Below are positions 1-6,525 of a stretch of 8,770 nucleotides of DNA, in pieces; position 1 is the first letter of the stretch, and every line of letters begins with the position of its first letter. Origin of the DNA: Nitrososphaerales archaeon TH703. GTDB lineage: Archaea; Thermoproteota; Nitrososphaeria; Nitrososphaerales; Nitrososphaeraceae. The notes below the pieces were generated by a model. The model was given only the letters and a program-made list of their open reading frames with translations. It was not told the origin of the DNA and did not search any database. A program made the translations under genes and the position numbers. Location: positions 1-8,770 of the forward strand of contig JAATVL010000019.1 of assembly GCA_014523525.1 (NCBI GenBank). The letters run 5' to 3'.

Positions 1-1
1 A

Positions 2-913
2 TTCAAAATTAATGATATCATTAGATTGAGTTGCCTTGTATTAAGAGTCAAGGATATTGACAAAACATTAGTATTTTATGAGAAAAAAGTTGGCTTGCAA
101 ACAAAAAAAAGAGATCAAGATGACGATGGTAATCTGGTTTGTGAATTAGGTTTCGGGGACTCCGATCAAAATGAAGAACCTTTTCTCCAACTGCATCATG
201 ATGCGAATGCAAAGACAGCTTCTTCGCACTCAGCTGGCCTTTTTCACTTTGCGATGCTGGTTCCTAACAGAAAGAGTCTTGCTTCAACCTATCTAGCACT
301 CAAAAATTCCGGAGTGCACTATGATGGATTTGCCGATCACCTAGTCAGTGAATCATTATATTTCAGAGATCCAGAAAATAACGGCGTTGAGGTCTATCGT
401 GACAGACCATTGCAAGACTGGCCTAGGGACCCTGAAGGACGTGTTCTCATGGACACATTGCCTCTCAACCTGCAGTCCCTAGTATCTGAGATGGGTGAAG
501 CAAAGAGCGAGAACGTAATTCCGTTTCCTAGCGGTGCAAGAATTGGACATATGCATCTCAAAGTCACTAGTCTAATGCGGTCAATGAAGTTTTATCATGA
601 AAAATTAGCGCTTGATATTACTGTAGATTGGTCCTCAATGGGTGCAGCATTCCTTTCTGCAGGTGGGTATCACCATCATATCGGAATGAATACTTGGCAT
701 AGTCTAAATGGACAAAGTCAAAAGAGTAATGTGGCAGGACTGAAGAACTTCACCATTGTCATTCCTGATGTGTCTTTTTTTAATAAAATTAGGTCTACTA
801 TTGAGAACGACTATTTCAGCTCTAAACAGCGACAACAGCAGGAGAATGCTTATGGAAACCAATTTACGGTATCAGATCCAGATGGAATACAGATTGTGAT
901 CAAATCTGAATAA
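2..913 (+). CDS. Two-domain VOC-superfamily protein (CatE-like glyoxalase/extradiol dioxygenase family), 5' end outside the window
   Basis: The reading frame is open to the left edge. The first possible start inside the window is a TTG at 26, but the codons before it (reading KINDIIRL) continue the first beta strand of a VOC domain, so the true start is probably upstream. Counting from the TTG as residue 1, there are two VOC halves. Domain 1 (about 1-128) has LFHFAML with H74 and DPENNGVEVYRDRP with E122. Domain 2 (about 170-295) begins GHMHLKV with H177 and has GYHHHIGMNTW with H216-H218. This motif set matches the CatE-like (COG2514) catechol-2,3-dioxygenase/glyoxalase group, where His and Glu residues bind a divalent metal. 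The final strand has Q289 (DPDGIQIVI) where many VOC domains carry the ligand Glu, as often seen in the second half of CatE-like proteins. A cytosolic metal-dependent enzyme is likely. The substrate cannot be told, and extradiol dioxygenase activity is unproven. Confidence 0.85.
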   Translation, partial: FKINDIIRLSCLVLRVKDIDKTLVFYEKKVGLQTKKRDQDDDGNLVCELGFGDSDQNEEPFLQLHHDANAKTASSHSAGLFHFAMLVPNRKSLASTYLALKNSGVHYDGFADHLVSESLYFRDPENNGVEVYRDRPLQDWPRDPEGRVLMDTLPLNLQSLVSEMGEAKSENVIPFPSGARIGHMHLKVTSLMRSMKFYHEKLALDITVDWSSMGAAFLSAGGYHHHIGMNTWHSLNGQSQKSNVAGLKNFTIVIPDVSFFNKIRSTIENDYFSSKQRQQQENAYGNQFTVSDPDGIQIVIKSE

Positions 914-1044
914 AGAGACAACTATCGGTTTGTTTGTATATTTGCTAGCAAGGAGTAAGCCTAAATGTTCAACCGGATTAAACCTAATTAATGATTCTAA
1001 AATTCACGATTTAGCTGACAAGGATTAATATTCTGTAATCACGG

Positions 1045-1053
1045 TTTATATAG
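1045..1053 (+). promoter_or_regulatory. TATA box for the rhodanese-MBL gene
   Basis: TTTATATAG is a near-consensus archaeal TATA box. Its TATATAG core begins 30 bases before the ATG at 1077, which places transcription initiation at or within a few bases of the start codon. The mRNA is therefore probably leaderless. No Shine-Dalgarno-like sequence is seen before the ATG. Confidence 0.65.
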
Positions 1054-1076
1054 AAATTAGTAATCTATAATGACAT

Positions 1077-2321
1077 ATGAATGGCGAAAGGACAGGAAAT
1101 AGTCAAGAAATAGCACCGAATGAATTGAAAAAGAAAATAGATAATCATGAGGATATTTTTATTCTGGATGTTCGAACTCCTCAAGAATATGAATCTTGGA
1201 AATTATCCTACGATAATCATCAAAATCCTAAATTGATACCCGTTGATCGTTTATTTTTGAATGATTCTAATTTGTTGAAAGAGATTCCAAAAGACAAAGA
1301 AATTGTTACTGTTTGTTCTCACGGAAATAGGTCAATGATGGCAGCAAGATTGCTTAACCAATTAGGATATAATGTAAAAAGTGTCAAGGGCGGAATGGCA
1401 GGATGGAATAAAGTCTACGATGTTGCGGAAGTTGGAGTTCCTAAGGAAGCTCCCTTTAGAATATGGCAGGTAAGAAGAATATCTAAGGGATGCATGGGAT
1501 ATATTGTATCTTCAAAAGAAGATGATACAGCAGTAGTTATAGATCCAAGCCGAGAGATTTATGAGGCTTTTCTGAATGTTGCCAAGGAAAATGGATTGAA
1601 AATAATAAAGGTAATCGACACCCATCAACATGCTGATCACGTTTCTGGAGTAGCAAAATTAGCTAAAACCTTATCTTCAGAAACAAACGCGAAAACCCTC
1701 GCGTACTTCAGCTCACTAGAGGAATACAATAGCCAAAATACAGAAATTAATATCAATTATATAAAAGATGGTGAACAAATACAAATATCGAAGGAAATTT
1801 CGCTAAGAGCTATTCACACACCCGGACATACAAATGGCAGTATGTCTTTTTTGATAAGCTATTCTGATGATACTGATGGAAAGAAAAGTACACAAGACAA
1901 TACTCAATATTCCTATTTATTCACCGGAGATACCTTGTTTGTTGATAGTGTTGGACGACCTGACTTAAGAGAAGAAGCAAAAAAATATGCTGGACTTCTG
2001 TATGAAACTTATCATCAAAAAATAGTTCAATTACCAGAGAATACTGTAATACTCCCTGCGCACTTTAATGGAAGTTCAATTACCTTAAAGCATGCTGTGC
2101 CAATAGCTGACACCATTGGTTCACTAAATAAAAAAATAAAACTTCTTTCCATGACTCATGATGAATTTGTTCATTTTATTACAGACACTTTGCCATCAAG
2201 GCCAATGAACTACAAAACAATTATAGATATCAATAAGAAAATGCTACCATTTGACGACATGCAAATGCCTGATTTGGAGGCCGGTCCTAATTCCTGTGCT
2301 GTATCCCTTGGACCAAGATAA
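1077..2321 (+). CDS. Rhodanese-metallo-beta-lactamase fusion, probable persulfide dioxygenase/sulfurtransferase
   Basis: This 414-aa protein has an N-terminal rhodanese domain (about 9-115) with active-site loop CSHGNRS, in which C80 would carry the persulfide. An MBL-fold hydrolase domain follows (about 125-345). It shows H183-x-H185-x-D187-H188, TPGHTNGS with H251, TGDTLF with D285, GRPDL at 293-297, and PAHF with H329. In ETHE1-type persulfide dioxygenases the mononuclear Fe(II) is held by two His and one Asp; the likely equivalents here are H183, H251 and D285. A C-terminal tail (about 345-414) has RPMNYKTI and EAGPNSCAV, a tail I associate with prokaryotic MBL-rhodanese relatives. The predicted role is cytosolic: oxidising glutathione-like or low-molecular-weight persulfides to sulfite and moving sulfane sulfur. 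The rhodanese lies before the MBL domain, opposite to the well-known dioxygenase-rhodanese fusions. The start is supported by the TATA box at 1045-1053. A hydrolase of another thioester or sulfur substrate is the main alternative. Confidence 0.88.
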   Translation: MNGERTGNSQEIAPNELKKKIDNHEDIFILDVRTPQEYESWKLSYDNHQNPKLIPVDRLFLNDSNLLKEIPKDKEIVTVCSHGNRSMMAARLLNQLGYNVKSVKGGMAGWNKVYDVAEVGVPKEAPFRIWQVRRISKGCMGYIVSSKEDDTAVVIDPSREIYEAFLNVAKENGLKIIKVIDTHQHADHVSGVAKLAKTLSSETNAKTLAYFSSLEEYNSQNTEININYIKDGEQIQISKEISLRAIHTPGHTNGSMSFLISYSDDTDGKKSTQDNTQYSYLFTGDTLFVDSVGRPDLREEAKKYAGLLYETYHQKIVQLPENTVILPAHFNGSSITLKHAVPIADTIGSLNKKIKLLSMTHDEFVHFITDTLPSRPMNYKTIIDINKKMLPFDDMQMPDLEAGPNSCAVSLGPR

Positions 2322-2333
2322 TTTTACTTCCAG

Positions 2334-2356
2334 TTCTTTTTGTTACTATTACCTTT
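2334..2356 (+). terminator. T-rich terminator-like stretch after the rhodanese-MBL gene
   Basis: Just after the stop codon there are two pyrimidine-rich tracts (TTCTTTTT and CCTTTT) on the sense strand. Archaeal RNA polymerase stops at T-runs without needing a hairpin, so this is a plausible stop before the convergent substrate-binding-protein gene. This is an inference from base composition only. Confidence 0.35.
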
Positions 2357-2384
2357 TGGAATAAGCTCTTGGATTAAAATGTGC

Positions 2385-2398
2385 ATCTAGATCTAGAT
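2385..2398. repeat. 14-bp perfect palindrome in the convergent intergenic space
   Basis: ATCTAGATCTAGAT reads identically on both strands. It sits between the 3' ends of two convergent genes and is enclosed by a weaker pair of arms, TTGGAT at 2369-2374 and ATCCAA at 2397-2402. It may simply separate the two transcription units, and no function is established. Confidence 0.5.
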
Positions 2399-2416
2399 CC
2401 AAATTTCAAAGGATCG

Positions 2417-3541
2417 TTACTGGAGGGAATTGTTGGTAACGTTGACTAGAGCTGATTTGTTCGTATTGTCTGTTAATTTGGCCGCTACATTAATGCCGTC
2501 AATTTCCTGCAGTCCTTTCTTTTTTAGGACTTGATTGAGAATGGTAAGATCATAAATACCAGATAGATCTGGTTTGCTTTTACCAAGAAATCCTACATTA
2601 AAGGCATCACTGGCGGACTTGAATAATGATTGTTTTATAGGGTCATAGGTTAATTCCAATCTAGAAAAGGCCTCAGAGAGCTGTTCATCTGGGATAGTCT
2701 GTCCTGTCAGACTTTTCAATTCAGCGTTGAATGCCTTTAGTGCTTCTGCTTTATGGGAATTTATCCATAGCGTTTCATTAACATGTGCTTCTAGTAATTT
2801 TCTTACTACTTCAGGATTTTGTTGAAGATATTCTGGATTAACAATTATGTTGGCAGTGACAAATTTTTTATCTGGCCACAACGTGCGTTCATCCAAAAAA
2901 AGTCTGCTATTACCTTCCTTTATCAGTTTTTCACCCCAAGGTTCAGGAACCCAAGCCCCATCGATCTCTTTCTTTAATAGTAATGTCAAAATATCAGCAT
3001 TCTTAACGGGGAGTATCTCTACATTTCCACCTTTATCCTTTGTCTTGTATCCATTGTCAAGTAGATATTTTCTCAGTGCAACGTCTTGAGTGTTGCCAAG
3101 CTGAGGAGAGGCAAACTTCTTTCCAGCAAAATCTTTTGTTGAATTAATTCCCGAGTCGTTTCTTACGACAAATATCGCACCGCCACTTGATACACCAGAA
3201 ATTATTTTGACGTTTTTTCCGTCAGAGACGACATAACCATTTATTGTTGGATTTGGGCCCACATATGCAACGTCCACTTGTTTTGCAAGTAGAGCTTCTA
3301 TGGCTGATGGACCTGCATTAAAAACAAAAGGTTTTATTTCAATATTGTTGCCCAGTGCTTTCTGATAATCCCCATTTCCTATCCCGATTACTGCTTGTGC
3401 ATGATTAATGTTAGGAAAGTATCCAATTTTCAGTTCTTTTTTCTCTACCTGTGAATACGTATGATTCGAAATAGAATGTTGTGCAAGAATTCCTCCTGCA
3501 ATTAGTAAACCGACTACTGAAAGAAATAATCTTTTGTTCAT
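2417..3541 (-). CDS. ABC-type substrate-binding protein, nitrate/sulfonate/taurine (SsuA/NMT1-like) class
   Basis: This 374-aa protein has an N-terminal signal or anchor: K3-R4 followed by a hydrophobic stretch at about 5-20 ending ILAQ. There is no lipobox cysteine, so it is either cleaved and released or held by this segment outside the membrane. The mature part starts about residue 36 with LKIGYFPNINHAQAVIG, which is typical of the family. It continues with NAGPSAIEALLAKQVDVAYVG (75-95), ASPQLGNTQDVALRKYL (144-160), DGAWVPEPWGEKL (194-206) and DERTLWPDKKFVTANIIV (217-234). These are hallmarks of the NMT1/SsuA-like periplasmic-binding fold that captures sulfonates, nitrate or related oxyanions. 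No permease or ATPase gene lies in the window, so the transporter partners must be elsewhere. It is convergent with the persulfide-oxidising gene, which makes an organosulfur ligand attractive but unproven. The ATG at 3541 is chosen because it gives a proper basic-hydrophobic N terminus. Confidence 0.88.
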   Translation of the reverse strand: MNKRLFLSVVGLLIAGGILAQHSISNHTYSQVEKKELKIGYFPNINHAQAVIGIGNGDYQKALGNNIEIKPFVFNAGPSAIEALLAKQVDVAYVGPNPTINGYVVSDGKNVKIISGVSSGGAIFVVRNDSGINSTKDFAGKKFASPQLGNTQDVALRKYLLDNGYKTKDKGGNVEILPVKNADILTLLLKKEIDGAWVPEPWGEKLIKEGNSRLFLDERTLWPDKKFVTANIIVNPEYLQQNPEVVRKLLEAHVNETLWINSHKAEALKAFNAELKSLTGQTIPDEQLSEAFSRLELTYDPIKQSLFKSASDAFNVGFLGKSKPDLSGIYDLTILNQVLKKKGLQEIDGINVAAKLTDNTNKSALVNVTNNSLQ

Positions 3542-3576
3542 AAAATCATTTTCTCTATAGGATATTTGAGTGCTTT

Positions 3577-3584
3577 GATATACA
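3577..3584 (-). promoter_or_regulatory. TATA-like element for the substrate-binding-protein gene
   Basis: Read on the minus strand this is TGTATATC. Its TATATC core starts 41 bases before the ATG, so the transcript would carry a short leader of about 10-15 nt rather than being leaderless. No clear ribosome-binding motif is seen in that leader. Another AT-rich candidate (TTAAAATAAT) lies slightly further upstream. Confidence 0.4.
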
Positions 3585-3602
3585 TTATTTTAACAAATCG
3601 TT

Positions 3603-3618
3603 TTGCATTAACATGCAA
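3603..3618. repeat. Inverted repeat upstream of the substrate-binding-protein promoter
   Basis: TTGCAT and ATGCAA form a perfect 6-bp dyad with a 4-base spacer (TAAC). It lies about 20 bases upstream of the TATA-like element of the minus-strand gene, a position compatible with a transcription-factor site. The dyad is short and could be chance in AT-rich DNA. Confidence 0.35.
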
Positions 3619-4130
3619 TAATGAATCCTACACAGGAGTATTGGAGGGTTCGAATCAGGTATGATTGGATAGATACAGGTACGGATGCGGTAGTAAGTAT
3701 ATTCTTTTAATGCCAATCCATCTTAATCATCAAATTACAGTCAGAGAAAACTTCCTTCAAAGTGGGTAATAAATGAATAATTCCAATTGCTTATGGAAGA
3801 CCTGATAAAGTGATCTAAGAAGGAACTCTTAAAAATGCATAGAACTACGAGTAATGATGGTCATGTCAAAAAATTTTCAATTGTGGGAAGGATCTATAGG
3901 GATAGAAATTCATCCCTGCTAAACATGTGACAATTTATGAGTCAACATCTTGTGTTAACTGATTTCTAATCGTTCCTATCGAAGCTAGTAGTATTATAAA
4001 TATAATCTGGAATTCGGTTGGGGATCAAGTCAAAGTTCTATTATTGCTCTTTTGTGCAGTATAACTGAATGAATCTCCTACATATCTATTTTTAAGCTTC
4101 AAATACGTGGAAGCCCGTTAAATCAAAGAC

Positions 4131-4138
4131 TTTTATAC
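4131..4138 (+). promoter_or_regulatory. TATA box for the 92-aa gene
   Basis: TTTTATAC starts 28 bases before the TTG at 4159. This is the spacing expected when the transcript begins at the start codon itself, so it supports a leaderless mRNA and helps choose the TTG start. Confidence 0.6.
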
Positions 4139-4158
4139 GATACGGGAGAATAGGACTT

Positions 4159-4437
4159 TTGAGATTTCTGGTCAGAGCTCAAATTTCAACAGAGGCTGGT
4201 AATAAAATGGTAAAGAATCCAAAATTTTTGCAGGATCTAGAGAATTATATCAAAAAAGTGAACGCTGAGGCAGCTTATTTTTTTGAAGCAGGTGGAGATA
4301 GGACTTTTGCGTTTATTGTTAACCTTGAAAGTGCCGACATGATACCAGACACAGCTGAACCATTATTTCAAGACTTAGGAGCGAAGGTTGAATTTCATCC
4401 CGTAATGTTATTCGAGGATCTAAGAAAGGCAGTGTAA
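4159..4437 (+). CDS. Small conserved protein, probable dimeric alpha/beta-barrel (ferredoxin-like) fold, function unknown
   Basis: The 92-aa product starts RFLVRAQISTEAGN and ends with EPLFQDLGAKVEFHPVMLFEDLRKA. A central segment at about 35-58 reads EAAYFFEAGGDRTFAFIVNLES. The beta-alpha-beta pattern and the PVM...EDL ending resemble a family of roughly 90-residue stand-alone proteins, similar in layout to DUF3303-like or YCII-like dimeric barrels and seen in bacteria and archaea. I know of no assigned reaction. The start is a TTG: there is no in-frame ATG or GTG between the upstream stop at 4093 and this codon, and the TATA box at 4131-4138 has leaderless spacing to it. It sits alone, with about 180 bases before the next gene. 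Confidence 0.75.
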   Translation: MRFLVRAQISTEAGNKMVKNPKFLQDLENYIKKVNAEAAYFFEAGGDRTFAFIVNLESADMIPDTAEPLFQDLGAKVEFHPVMLFEDLRKAV

Positions 4438-4438
4438 C

Positions 4439-4492
4439 GTTTGAGATAGATGTTGAGATGATTAAGAGTGAAGTAAGATCTTATTCTCAAAC
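4439..4492 (+). repeat. Long-loop inverted repeat directly after the 92-aa gene
   Basis: GTTTGAGA (4439-4446) and TCTCAAAC (4485-4492) are perfect 8-bp complementary arms separated by 38 bases. The left arm begins two bases after the stop codon. The loop contains the palindrome TAAGATCTTA (4474-4483). It could form a 3'-UTR structure or mark the transcript end. There is no strong T-run immediately after it. Confidence 0.4.
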
Positions 4493-4584
4493 TGGCAGAG
4501 AATATTTTGAAATGAGTTAGCCATTAAATAGGAAATTATAGTAAAAAGTTTTCTGTCTGTTGTAAAGTCGAAAAAATAATATTC

Positions 4585-4592
4585 GATAAAAA
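4585..4592 (+). promoter_or_regulatory. TATA-like element for the MFS gene
   Basis: GATAAAAA begins 32 bases before the ATG at 4617, consistent with a leaderless transcript. The match to a TATA consensus is only moderate, but the distance equals that of the similar GATAAA element before polB. Confidence 0.4.
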
Positions 4593-4616
4593 TTCAATGT
4601 GAAATAATCAAATCCT

Positions 4617-5852
4617 ATGAATTTTTCTCTTACTTGGCTTTCAAGAGATGGAAAGCTGTTACTTACGGTAAGAATTTTGAGGACATTTGGCTATGGATTT
4701 CTTAGTGTTATCATAGCCATATATTTAAAGTTGTTAGGTTTTGATGACATCCAGATAGGTCTACTTTTAGGATCGGCACTTGTAAACAGCGTGATTTTTA
4801 CATTATTTGCTAGCTTTTATGCAGATAGAATTGGGAGAAGGAGGCTTCTTATTATTTATGCTTTATTAATGTCAGTTTCTGGATTAATATTCACATTTAC
4901 TGACAATTATTTGATGTTAATATTAGCAGCGTTTATAGGAATTATTAATGTTACTGGATCAGAGACTGGTGCTTTCCTTACAATAGAACAGGCAATATTA
5001 CCACAAACAATTAAAGATAAAAAAATGATGAATACAATATATGCACTATATAATATGGTAGGAACGTTTGCCATGTCTGCAGGCATCTTACTGTCTGGTT
5101 TACCATCTCTTTTACAATATCACTATTATGGATTAAGTCAAGTTGAATCAATCAAGATTCTATTTAGCTTGTACAGCATGCTTGGTTTATTTATTATGAT
5201 TATCTACTTCATGATCTCAAAAGATATTGAAATTAAACTCAATACGAAGAGGACGGTTAAGCATACCCTATCTCCAAGATCAAAACAGATTGTTGCCAAG
5301 CTTTCCACATTATTCGCAATTGATTCATTTGCGGGAGGTTTTGTAATACAAAGTGTTGTGTCTCTGTGGTTCTTTACAACATTTGGAGCCGACCTTGCTG
5401 TTTTGTCTTATATTTTTTCAGCTGCGAATTGTTTAACTGCTTTATCTTATATTGCAGCTGCAAAGATTGCCGATAGAATAGGTCTTGTAAATACAATGGT
5501 ATTTACACATATCCCGTCTAATATCTTGCTCATCTTGCTTGCTTTTGCACCCTCTTTACCATTGGCCATTATACTCTATTTAGTCAGAATGACTCTGTCG
5601 CAGATGGATGTTCCGACGAGACAATCATACATTGTAGCCATTGTCAGTGAAGATGAGAGAACTGCTGCTTTGGGATTAACCAATGTTTCAAGAAATATTG
5701 CACAAACAGTATCTCCTTCGCTATTTGGATATATCTTTCAATCGACTTTATCATTTGCAGCACCATTTCTATTAAGTGGTGTCATAAAGATTATCTATGA
5801 TTTGGCACTCTATTTTAATTTCAGAAATATTAAACCAAAAGATGAATTATAG
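4617..5852 (+). CDS. Major facilitator superfamily (MFS) transporter
   Basis: This 411-aa, strongly hydrophobic protein has about 12 membrane segments in two halves. The halves are split by a charged loop at about 201-228 (SKDIEIKL to SPRSKQIVAK). The MFS signature A loop is clear between TM2 and TM3: ADRIGRRRLL at 69-78. A degenerate copy, AAKIADRIGL, lies at about 281-290 in the second half. A conserved stretch DVPTRQSYIVAIV...ERTAALGLTNVSRN (331-360) is typical of archaeal and bacterial MFS members annotated as multidrug or sugar-like permeases. It should act in the cytoplasmic membrane as a secondary transporter. The substrate and direction cannot be inferred. The length is normal for the superfamily and no frameshift is visible. 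The next gene starts 120 bases later. Confidence 0.9.
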   Translation: MNFSLTWLSRDGKLLLTVRILRTFGYGFLSVIIAIYLKLLGFDDIQIGLLLGSALVNSVIFTLFASFYADRIGRRRLLIIYALLMSVSGLIFTFTDNYLMLILAAFIGIINVTGSETGAFLTIEQAILPQTIKDKKMMNTIYALYNMVGTFAMSAGILLSGLPSLLQYHYYGLSQVESIKILFSLYSMLGLFIMIIYFMISKDIEIKLNTKRTVKHTLSPRSKQIVAKLSTLFAIDSFAGGFVIQSVVSLWFFTTFGADLAVLSYIFSAANCLTALSYIAAAKIADRIGLVNTMVFTHIPSNILLILLAFAPSLPLAIILYLVRMTLSQMDVPTRQSYIVAIVSEDERTAALGLTNVSRNIAQTVSPSLFGYIFQSTLSFAAPFLLSGVIKIIYDLALYFNFRNIKPKDEL

Positions 5853-5873
5853 ACAGACAAGATTAGCGTTACT

Positions 5874-5899
5874 AACACTTAACGACTTGGTTAAGTGTT
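5874..5899 (+). repeat. Perfect 10-bp stem with 6-nt loop between the MFS and PPOX genes
   Basis: AACACTTAAC (5874-5883) and GTTAAGTGTT (5890-5899) are exact complements around the loop GACTTG. The stem starts 21 bases after the MFS stop codon and 99 bases before the PPOX start. No T-run follows, so it is not a canonical intrinsic terminator. It may be a regulator-binding dyad or an RNA structure that protects or ends the MFS transcript. Confidence 0.6.
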
Positions 5900-5972
5900 C
5901 CATGAATCTGGACTACGATAAAATTCTACAAACAGATTCACTAATAAGGCCTTATGATACTGAAAGTTATAC

Positions 5973-6350
5973 ATGTCTGAAGATAAACTCTCCCAATTAT
6001 CGAAATTCAAGTATATTAACATTGAAACATTTAGGAAAAATGGCACGGGAGTTAAAACTCCCATCTGGTTCATAGTTTACCAAGGTTTGATATATTTTAG
6101 AACTGATGCCAATTCTGGCAAGGTTAAGCGAATTAGAAACAATCCACATGTGAGGATTGCCCCTTGTGATATTCGTGGAAATCTAAAGGGAAGCTGGTTT
6201 GATGGGAAAGTAAACTTTGCAGATTCGGCAGAATCGTCAATGGTATATTCTATGATTGACAAGAAATATGGGTTTGTAACAACATTGATTAGAATATTTA
6301 ATAAGATTAGGCATACTAATCCCGTCGTAATAGCTTTAGTACTAGATTGA
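5973..6350 (+). CDS. PPOX-class, probably F420-dependent, oxidoreductase (Rv2061-like)
   Basis: This 125-aa protein has the split-barrel flavin-binding fold of the pyridoxamine-phosphate-oxidase-like superfamily. The N terminus gives KFKYINIETFRKNGTGVKTPIWFIV (11-35), the first strands that contact the cofactor. Next is YFRTDANSGKVKRIRNNPHVRIAPCDIRGN (41-70), where the SGKVKRIRNNP stretch and APCD are characteristic of the Rv2061-type F420 group. The rest (about 71-125) has the usual KKYGF helix and closes with a short strand, VVIALVLD. The length is typical. Family members use F420H2, or sometimes FMN or biliverdin, in the cytosol; the substrate here is unknown. The ATG at 5973 fits the family's N terminus. 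A weak TATA-like element, CTAATAAGG (5941-5949), lies about 31 bases upstream. An overlapping out-of-frame reading frame (5797-6075) is rejected as a shadow. Confidence 0.87.
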   Translation: MSEDKLSQLSKFKYINIETFRKNGTGVKTPIWFIVYQGLIYFRTDANSGKVKRIRNNPHVRIAPCDIRGNLKGSWFDGKVNFADSAESSMVYSMIDKKYGFVTTLIRIFNKIRHTNPVVIALVLD

Positions 6351-6354
6351 GTTT

Positions 6355-6368
6355 GGAATCAAAATTCC
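6355..6368 (+). terminator. Small hairpin directly after the PPOX gene
   Basis: GGAAT and ATTCC pair around a CAAA loop, starting four bases after the stop codon. The stem is only 5 bp and no strong T-run follows, so a role in ending or stabilising the transcript is a guess. Confidence 0.25.
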
Positions 6369-6496
6369 TCATAATTTGATATTATCATTTGAATAGCAGA
6401 ATTATATATTATTCCCAAATATCGATGTGAAAAGTTTACTTGAAATTGTATCGAAAATGCATATTGTAGCTGAGTAGGTCGGGAATTACTACCTTA

Positions 6497-6504
6497 CTTA
6501 AATA
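6497..6504 (+). promoter_or_regulatory. TATA box for the pirin gene
   Basis: CTTAAATA is a good archaeal TATA-type element. Its TTAAATA core begins 28 bases before the ATG at 6526, again consistent with a leaderless transcript. Confidence 0.5.
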
Positions 6505-6525
6505 CAATATTATTGAATATAAAAT

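Larger units (their letters stand above)
3542..4158. other. 617-base intergenic region with no convincing gene
   Basis: This gap separates two divergently transcribed genes. The left end holds the promoter and dyad of the substrate-binding-protein gene, and the right end holds the TATA box of the 92-aa gene. Only short open frames occur between them. The best is a 31-codon frame beginning at the ATG at 3835, which has no recognisable similarity. An imperfect dyad, AGTCAACA (3940-3947) with TGTTAACT (3953-3960), has one mismatch and a 5-base spacer. I see no tRNA, repeat array or transposase remnant. A non-coding RNA or decayed gene cannot be excluded. Confidence 0.6.

Noticed and set aside
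12..29. ATG at 12 as the start of the first gene
   Set aside because: It is in a different frame and meets a TGA after five codons. The VOC frame is instead open to the left edge.
2847..3089. 80-codon plus-strand frame inside the substrate-binding-protein gene
   Set aside because: It is antisense to a clear family member and serine/phenylalanine-rich, as expected for a shadow.
3644..3660. tRNA T-loop-like string GGGTTCGAATC
   Set aside because: The flanking bases do not pair as a T-stem beyond one base pair, and no anticodon arm, D arm or acceptor stem is found nearby.
3835..3930. 31-codon frame starting MHRTTSNDGH in the long intergenic gap
   Set aside because: It is very short, with no well-placed promoter-like element, no overlap geometry and no recognisable similarity.
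5797..6075. 92-codon frame overlapping the end of the MFS gene and the start of the PPOX gene
   Set aside because: It is out of frame with two well-supported genes and its translation has no domain-like pattern.
5891..6262. Two minus-strand frames (5891-6073 and 6077-6262) over the PPOX gene
   Set aside because: They are antisense shadows of a recognisable PPOX-fold protein, with no domain signs.
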